Of a stretch of DNA of 64,000 nucleotides, positions 57,681 through 64,000 are shown one piece after another. Position numbers and translations under genes: made by a program. The stretch is from Diphasiastrum complanatum (lineage: Eukaryota > Streptophyta > Lycopodiopsida > Lycopodiales > Lycopodiaceae), in contig CM055110.1 in assembly GCA_029204225.1 (NCBI GenBank), positions 13,766,796 through 13,830,795 of the forward strand, written 5' to 3'. Position 1 is the stretch's first letter. Every line of letters begins with the position of its first letter. Under the pieces are notes generated by a model, which saw only the letters and a list, made by a program, of their open reading frames with translations, did not search any database and was not told the origin of the DNA.

Positions 57681-58690
57681 GCAACAGTTGGTTGCCCTCG
57701 GCAACCTTTGTTGGCGAAGTGGGTGGGACTTTAGAAGCAACTTTGAAACAGGGGTGAGGATGGTTTGTCCGAACGAGAGGATTGAAGGAATAGAAGGGAA
57801 CTGGAGGGTGGTGTGGAGTATGGAAGAAGGTGAGGATGGAGCAGAAAGTGTCTAGCGTGGGGGTGAAAAATTGATGACTTGCATCCACGCCAGAGTGTCG
57901 GGAGACAATTGAGAATGAGAAGGATTGAATGAAATGGAAGCAACGTTGGCGGCATGAGTGATGGAAGATGCGATGGTGATGGATGGAGTAGTGGATATTG
58001 GAAGAGAAATAGGAGTGGTATCAACAGGAAAAATGGGAATGGAGATAGAAACAGATGTGGATGAAACAAGAAGAGAGGTAGCGACAACAGAAATCGGAGT
58101 GGGGGGTTGCACGGAAGAAGAAGTGGCGGTGGTTGATGGATTGGTTAGTGCGGTAGTGGAGGTGTGTCTTTGGGTACCAGGTAGAGATGTGGATGTAGAG
58201 GCAGCGCCACGCATTCGTTTGCTGGTCGTTGTGTTAATAATTGCAGGTTGGGAGGAGGTGGATGCTTGAGATGGCGGATAAAGGTTAGTATGTGGCACGA
58301 GAGTAGACAAAAGGGATGAGCATTGGAAACCGCACACTTTCGCCTCAAGAAGTGTGCAGACAAAGTTACACAACAGGGGGCCTGCTGCGATACGCTCACG
58401 ATTGTTGGGTTTGATGGAGTTGGTTAGTTCACGAATAAGGAAGCTATGCCAGTCGTATGGCACAACGGAGGGGCTAGGGAATTTCAAAAAAGATTCCACT
58501 ATCTGACTCAGCAGCTTAGACTGGATTCTGTCCTTGCAAAATGTTGAAATAACCAGAAGTTATTTAACAGATGCGCAGCCACCTGAATGACGAATTCCGT
58601 GATAGCCTCTATTAGGTAACCACTGTTAGTCTGTATGGGAATTTCTGGTGCGGCTTGGGTGTCGAAAAAGGAAAAGGTCAAAACTATCAT
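57500..58690 (-). pseudogene. Unrecognised S/T-rich ORF, ORF3-like copy C
   Basis: Frame 58690-58508 (MIVLTFSFFDTQAAPEIPIQ ... EFVIQVAAHLLNNFWLFQHF) leads after a stop to 58499-57852 (MESFLKFPSPSVVPYDWHSF). The latter holds LIRELTNSIKPNNRERIAAG and PLLCNFVCTLLEAKV, then a long Ser/Thr/Pro/Ile-rich stretch. The segment YDWHSFLI...GPLLCNF parallels YSWAHKV...GPLLTQL (11.0-11.9 kb) and YKCAQKV...GYLLHML (2.1-2.4 kb). Family unknown. The low-complexity part tempers any homology claim. Confidence 0.42.
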
Positions 58691-59549
58691 TTCAATCTTA
58701 TTGGAAGGCCAAAATTTTGGATTTCAGAACTTCATCAGGAGGAAAATCTATTTATGAAATTCTAGTCCAACATGTATATATGCATTCAGAGATAAATGTG
58801 CAAGGATTCAACTGTCAGGATCACAAAAAAAGCAACTATGAGTATTGATATTTTTGATACTTTGATTTTTGTCATTCATAAATATCTAATAGTAAACTTG
58901 CCAATCTGATCATTTTTCTCTTGCAGATTTATATCCATCCAACATAAATGAATGGGAGCCGAGTGGATCTTTAGTAGGTGTGTTAGATGTTATTCACACT
59001 GATATTGGACAGTTGCAATATCGAGGTAGAACTGCAAAAGACCTAGCTGATAGTGGAATCTTTTTTTATGAATCAATGTACATTCCTGATACAAAAAAAT
59101 ATTTTGGACAAATAGTACCAATTCCATTACCTAGTTTTGAAAGTGATGAATGGATTGCACCAGCTGCTACAGTTTTAGAATCATTTCGTTGCAAGATATA
59201 TAATTATGTAAAAAATTCATTAAAAATGAGCACGAGATAAAAAACAGTCAGATTGAGTTGGTTTATTTCCTTGAATATATTTGTGGATTTCTTTTCAAGT
59301 GTCAATGTTCACAGAACCCCAACGATGTTTGTATGCAAAAATTTATCAGATAGTTTATTATCTGAACTTATGGATGAAGGCTGGGACAAAAGATCAGATG
59401 GAAAAATAGAATGCAGAATTAAAATGTCTTCCATGTGCTTCCGTTATCAAATTGAAAAACAAATGTTAAGCTTATGCTTCCATTATCAAATATGGAAAAA
59501 AAATAAAGGTAAATGGGTGCCACTCGATCCTACATGGCATTTCTTATAG
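58640..59549 (+). CDS. Unrecognised reading frame, possibly two exons
   Basis: 58648-58845 reads KRKRSKLSFQSYWKAKILDF, SIYEILVQHVYMHSEI and FNCQDHKKSNYE. About 80 AT-rich bp follow, ending in TTTTTCTCTTGCAG (58912-58925), a good splice acceptor. The frame then resumes as YPSNINEWEPSGSLVGVLDV, IHTDIGQLQYRGRTAKDLAD, YESMYIPDTKKYFGQIVPIP and DEWIAPAATVLESFRCKIYN to a TAA near 59240. A shifted frame (59253-59549, FVCKNLSDSLLSELMDEGWD) continues. Composition is protein-like and AT-rich, unlike nearby elements. I do not recognise the family; viral, transposon or host origin are all open. Confidence 0.42.
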
Positions 59550-59576
59550 AGCCCTCTTTGGGCCCATATTTTCTCT

Positions 59577-60206
59577 AATGTAACTCTACATCCATTAACC
59601 CTATTCATTAACACTACACATCCCTTAACACTACAATCCCTTAACACTACACATCCACAATAGAGATAGCTTACTCTTTCTCTCTCTCCCTTTCTCTCTC
59701 ATAAAAAGTAGAATAACATACAATCCCAATAACAATCAGATCCAGCAATTAGCAAAATCCAAATAAGCATGAGAGATGGAGGAAAAGTGATAGAGAGCAA
59801 GGACATTCATCAATCCATTTCTGAAGAGAACCAATCTACTTTATTCAAATGAGGAAATGAACATCAGGAGCAACTCGAGTTGGTCTCTTTTTATAGTAGA
59901 GAGGAGGACCCTGGCCTCTGAATCCAATTGGTCTAGTCTTGCCTCTCTTTTTATTCAAATTTAAAAAAGTGTGGGAACCATCAAAATTGGAGGGAAACCC
60001 AACTTTATTCACTAACTTGACATTTAGGCCCTGCAAAATTAAAAGTCCCGCAAAAAGGCCTAAAGTCCTTTTATTGTCTTTCTATTTAATCAAATAACTA
60101 TGTGATCATCGGGTTGGACTTACACACGCAGGGTACCAAATCCCTCTCACTTATTAATTAGGGTTAGGGTAGCCTTGGGATCCGCAAATCCTCCAATAGT
60201 ATCCTC
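59577..60206 (-). repeat. 3' LTR of gypsy element 2, truncated
   Basis: Matches 63063-63675 closely. It lacks the 147 bp equivalent to 62916-63062 at its far end. The start on the element strand is TATTGGAGG instead of TGTTGGAGG. Confidence 0.9.
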
Positions 60207-60862
60207 CACCAAAACTGGTGGCAGTCCCACGACACCTGCAATATGCAGTTATTAAGAACTTTTATTGGGTTCGCGTCAAATCTTGATTAAATGGTACTAC
60301 ACCTTCTCCATAAAGTTGAGGCGTGCAGTATTAAAATCCAAATTGTGTGGCAGGAAACAACGGTGGACTTCGGCAATCCACTTTGAGGTTGTCCATGAGG
60401 TGAAGCGTGATTCCCAGGAGCTTCCCATCATATTTGAAAGGCTTTGGTTGCAAGGAAAATTCGCAAGAGCTTCGCTAGCACAAGTGAGGAATGAATCGAA
60501 TTCAGCCAACTTATAGGTGAATTTGGTGGGTCCATTACACTGAATACTAGTTTGGCTAATAAGTTTTGAACAAAAATTCGTAGGCATGTACAGTACTGTA
60601 AACATAGGCTATAAAAATCTCGATGAAGGTTTCTGGGAATCTTAACCTATTAGGCGAATGTTTTCCAGGTCTAGCGAAGGATGAACCTTCGCCCAAGAGG
60701 GTCCTTTGCCTAGGTACTGTCATAAATGCATTTTTTCACAATCTGAACTTATGGACAACCTAACATTTTAAGATCATCTAGCAGGTCGGCGAAGGTTCAT
60801 AATGAGGTTAAGATGCTCGATGAAGGTTCCCAAAATGGCATATCAATGATACTTCGCCTAAC
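60207..60862 (-). other. 3' UTR-like stretch of gypsy element 2
   Basis: About 650 bp between gag stop and LTR. It carries several GCGAAGGTTC-type motifs in both orientations (near 60622, 60673-60693, 60787, 60816, 60850). The opposing 83- and 102-codon ORFs at 60265-60605 have no recognised domain. A purine-rich GGTGGAGGA (60200-60212) may be the polypurine tract. Confidence 0.5.
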
Positions 60863-61746
60863 TCAAAAATTGTTTTTCAATTGAGCACACTCGTTCACTG
60901 TGTGATTTCCTGTACAAATAGAACACCAAACATTTTCCCTGGTAGGAAAAGTCTTTGCAACCTTCTCAAGTTCCTTGTTCGCTTGTCCGTGAAAATTTTC
61001 CAATGCTTTGATCTTCTCATCAAATTGCGACTGCAACTTTTCCATCTGTTTCTGTTGGTTCTTCCCAAGTTTCTCGAACTCATTGAGCATCATTTCTGCA
61101 GTAGCATTAGCATTCGTTGATGCAATAGTGGTGGATGTCGTAGTAGTCTGCCCTACTGTATAAGGCAACATACTGACATCCGAGTCATCATTTGAATTTT
61201 CATCCTCCTCCCGAATTGCATCGTCCATAGCATTTTGCAAGAGTGCATAATCATTATGGCATTTCAGCTCACGTCTAATCCGTTTAGGTAGACCTGACAA
61301 AAATCACATAATCATGGCATTCTCATTAATCAACTCAGGTTCGCATTCCGATCTGAGACGTTTCACCCGTTCAATGTAATCTCGAACCATTTCCCGCTTT
61401 CCCATTTTAACTTTACTTAAAAGTAGGAAAGGGTCTTCCATAAACTTCCGCGGTTTGAACCGTGTGATAAGGGCTCGCTTAACAACCTCCCAATCTGTAC
61501 GCTCAGTTTCATCTTGATTATAGTACCAATCTTTGCTGCACCTATTAAGGCCATAGGAAAAAACTTAAGTTTATCTTGAGGATAAATCTCGCCATAGACT
61601 TCACAGGATTCAGCATAGATCAGAAGAAATCTAACTGGATCTGTTAATCCATTATATTTGGGTACATCCAATCGGGGTGCTCTTCTAACAATAATTGGAT
61701 TGACCTCCTATGGAGCACCTCCAGGAGCAGCTCCAGGGGCAGCCAT
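60863..61746 (-). pseudogene. Ty3/gypsy gag (element 2)
   Basis: Start at 61746 (MAAPGAAPGAAP, then a TAG). Then RRAPRLDVPKYNGLTDPVRF, YAESCEVYGEIYPQDKLKFF, a frameshift near 61530, ALITRFKPRKFMEDPFLLLS, DYIERVKRLRSEC, a stop near 61300, FLSGLPKRIRRELKCHNDYA and an S/T/N-rich and coiled-coil-like part. The knuckle is CSICTGNHTVNEC (CX2CX3HX4C), ending KNNF and TGA at 60863. Same plan as the gag at 7031-8879. Confidence 0.88.
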
Positions 61747-62893
61747 CTTTACAAATTTAGATCAAATAGATAATGAGATTGGATCTAGACTTTTCAAATT
61801 ACTATCTCAGATTAGATCTGCTAGATCTATTCCACTTTTCAAGAATCTGATTCTATATGATGAAAAACTTTTTGAAATTCGATCAATCGATACTTCTCAA
61901 AAATCATAAATCTCTCAGAATCCAATTCAAAATATATCAGATTTGATCCAAATTTTGACAGAGACTTGATCTGGATAATCAAAAACTAAAAATAGGACTG
62001 ACGAAGCTTCAATAGGCAAAGGTTGGCTCGGCGAAGGTTCAACAGTGCTATAACCTTTGCCAACCTCCCAGGTGAAGGATCTGACACAGATACAACTATG
62101 AAAAATTGGGCAAAGGTTTCTGACACAAGAAATTATAGTTTCTGTAGTCTAGCGAGGGTAAAATTCAAGAATTTTTGTGATATGATGAAGAAGAATCTTC
62201 ACCAAACTCAGAAATAGTATTCTATTATAAATAGCATGTTCTAGAATCTCGGCGAAGATTCTAGCGAAGTATCAAGAGTAATATTGGTATTTTTGCAAAA
62301 AAAGTGACTTTTTTTTATAAAATTATGGCAATATGTCAACTGATCCTCTGAAAATCTTTTTATTTTTGGTATTATTCTTTGCCGACCTAGCAGTATATCT
62401 GAATCACACCTAAGCACAGTGAATGGCTGAAAGTTCTTTTTCTGTATTTTTAGGGTTTTGGTGATTTTTTGGTGTTTTTTGATGGTTTTTCTGATGTTTC
62501 TGGAAATCTGCTAGGAATTAATCTTTGCCCTTCAAACTAAAGGTTTTGTAAACAAAATCGAAAGTGTCTGCAACTCAGCGAAGGTAACCTGAACGAGGGT
62601 AAAAAGTTATCAGCTCTGATGATGCTTTTTGTCTCTTTTTTGACCAAATATGGCAGATTTGACCGATTTTTGTTATTTTCTCTAATATCTCAGATCCAAA
62701 TGGATCTTAAGATTGGTGATCTAAATAGATTTTCCTATTTAACAATCAGATTAGATTTCAAACAAGCCAATCCACTCAAATCAAGCAAAATCAATCCCAA
62801 ACTAACCCTAAAATGCAGATCTAACACTATTCATGCCACCATAAGATGCCTCACATCCGACAATCATGCTGCAAACTGAAAAATTGGCGTAGC
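61747..62893 (-). other. Leader of gypsy element 2
   Basis: About 1.15 kb between primer site and gag. It contains about ten GCGAAGGTT/AACCTTTGC-type motifs (62017-62041, 62052-62080, 62130, 62150, 62200, 62250-62270, 62380, 62523, 62577-62600). No coding frame. Confidence 0.55.
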
Positions 62894-62911
62894 TCCCTGG
62901 CAACGGCGCCA
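62894..62911 (-). promoter_or_regulatory. Primer-binding site, tRNA-Asp
   Basis: Minus strand TGGCGCCGTTGCCAGGGA, 17 of 18 bases complementary to the 3' end of plant tRNA-Asp, four bases from the LTR at 62916. Confidence 0.92.
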
Positions 62912-62915
62912 AAAT

Positions 62916-63675
62916 TGTAGTGGGTTTCTTTTCTTGCCTAACCTGAATCCAAGATCTAGTCAATCTAGCATCAAAGAGACGGAGTTAGCTGTCACGCGTA
63001 GGTTCGTTCCCATGAGAGCGATAGTTTAGTTCAGATTTCAACATGAATGGAGGATTCACATCTAACTCTACATCCATTAACCCTATTTATTAACACTACA
63101 CATCCCTTAACACTACAATCCATTAACACCACACATCCACAACAGAGATAGCTTACTATTTCTCTCTCTCCCTTTCTCCCTCATAAAAAGTATAATAACA
63201 TACAATCCCAATAACAATAAGATCCAACAATTAGCAAAATCCAAATAAGCATGAGAGATGGAGAAAAAGTGATAGAAAGACATTCATCAATCCAGTTCTG
63301 AAGAGAACCAATTTGCTTTATTGAAATGAGAAAATGAACATCAAGAGCAACTTGAGTTGGTCCCTTTTTATAGTAGAGAGGAGGACCCTGGCCTCTGAAT
63401 CCTATTGGTCCAGTCTTGCCTATCTTTTTATTCAAATTTAAAAAAGTGTGAGAACCATCAAAATTGGAGGGAAACCCAACTTTATTCGCTAACTTGACAT
63501 TTAGGCCCTGCGACATTAAAAGTCCCTCAAAAAGGCCTAAAGTCCTTTTATTGTCTTTCTAATTAATCAAATAACTATGTGATCATCGGGTTGGACTTAC
63601 ACATGCAGGGTGCCAAATCTCTCTCACTTATTAACTAGGGTTAGGGTAGCCTTGGGATCCGCAAACCCTCCAACA
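62916..63675 (-). repeat. 5' LTR of gypsy element 2, 760 bp
   Basis: Plus strand from TGTAGTGGGTTTC to CCCTCCAACA. Contains a (TAACACTACACATCCAT)-like short repeat (63065-63140) and TTTTTATAG (63366) as a possible TATA element on the minus strand. Confidence 0.9.
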
Positions 63676-64000
63676 TTCAATGATATTGAAGACGTTTTCT
63701 ATTTGAGAGAAGATGAAATCTTCTCAATTTTTTCAAAAGAATTGTTAGAGTTTTCAGATATTATTGATTATGATTGTGATGTTTTAGAGGCCAAGATTGA
63801 TATTGTGAAGAATGGAAAATGGAAATTTAGCAAGGAGGCATTGGATGCCATGATGAAAAAAAAATAGAACGATTATTCTGAAACCTTGCTGAGTGAAGAA
63901 GATTTTTTGGAGTTTCAGAAAAGGTATCCACCAAGGATTCATCATGTGTTGACGGAGTTTACACAAAGAGTAGTAAAACAAAGACAATCGACAGTAAGAC
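63676..64000 (+). pseudogene. Unrecognised reading frame right of gypsy element 2
   Basis: The frame reads FNDIEDVFYLREDEIFSIFS, KELLEFSDIIDYDCDVLEAK, KFSKEALDAMM, a TAG after an A9 run at about 63865, and EEDFLEFQKRYPPRIHHVLT to the window edge. AT-rich and acidic, similar in composition to 58640-59549. It may be the continuation of that region, separated by the insertion. Family not recognised. Confidence 0.42.

Larger units (their letters stand above)
59577..63675 (-). mobile_element. Ty3/gypsy element 2, gag only
   Basis: 5' LTR 62916-63675, tRNA-Asp primer site 62894-62911, leader, gag 61746-60863, a 650-bp 3' UTR-like stretch and a truncated 3' LTR (59577-60206). No protease, RT or integrase. 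Gag shares FPTRENVWC and the CX2CX3HX4C knuckle with element 1. It splits a plus-strand region that is coding-like on both sides (58640-59549, 63676-64000). No clear TSD remains. Confidence 0.88.

Overview
This window looks like intergenic DNA of a vascular plant with a large, repeat-rich genome. It is built almost entirely of LTR retrotransposons and their relics: Ty1/copia and Ty3/gypsy pol domains, plant primer-binding sites complementary to tRNA-iMet and tRNA-Asp, a MITE family, and three long (TC/GA)n microsatellites. I cannot name the species. I see no rRNA or tRNA gene. The one compact candidate host gene is a small protein at 41.4-41.9 kb with a DUF761-like tail. An unrecognised, possibly intron-containing reading frame lies at 58.6-59.5 kb.

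Layout. 0-2 kb: two Ty1/copia 3' ends of one family converge on a (TC)n tract. 2-10.6 kb: a decayed minus-strand Ty3/gypsy element with LTR, tRNA-Asp primer site, gag, RT, RNase H and integrase, plus an extra ORF beyond integrase. 10.6-12.1 kb: a second, diverged copy of that extra-ORF type. 12.1-17.8 kb: a young non-autonomous LTR element with almost identical 865-bp LTRs and one intact 671-aa ORF that has zinc knuckles and an internal duplication but no pol. 17.8-40.2 kb: two copies of a roughly 6-kb duplicated segment. Copy 1 is split by a 9.2-kb gag-protease LTR element (20333-29535, TSD GCATG). That element's 3' LTR is in turn split by a related element in the opposite orientation (20857-24982). 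Copy 2 (33926-40190) keeps the empty site.

40-47 kb: mostly featureless DNA with the small candidate gene and gypsy integrase and gag relics. 47.6-52.8 kb: a Ty1/copia element whose integrase core is deleted. 52.8-57.7 kb: a (TC)n tract, a copia RT-RNase H relic and an LTR fragment. 57.5-64 kb: an S/T-rich ORF, an unknown plus-strand reading frame, and a gag-only gypsy element with LTRs and a tRNA-Asp primer site.

No cellular pathway is encoded here. The genes interact as transposon parts: gag-only or gag-protease elements and the 671-aa element lack RT and integrase, so any mobility must be supplied in trans. The most unusual items are the 671-aa ORF element, a regular series of GTGCT/AGCAC stem-loops in the leader of one element family, and a recurring unclassified ORF that follows integrase. 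Coordinates of LTRs, primer sites, TSDs and ORFs were read from the sequence. Family names rest on motif recognition without database searches.
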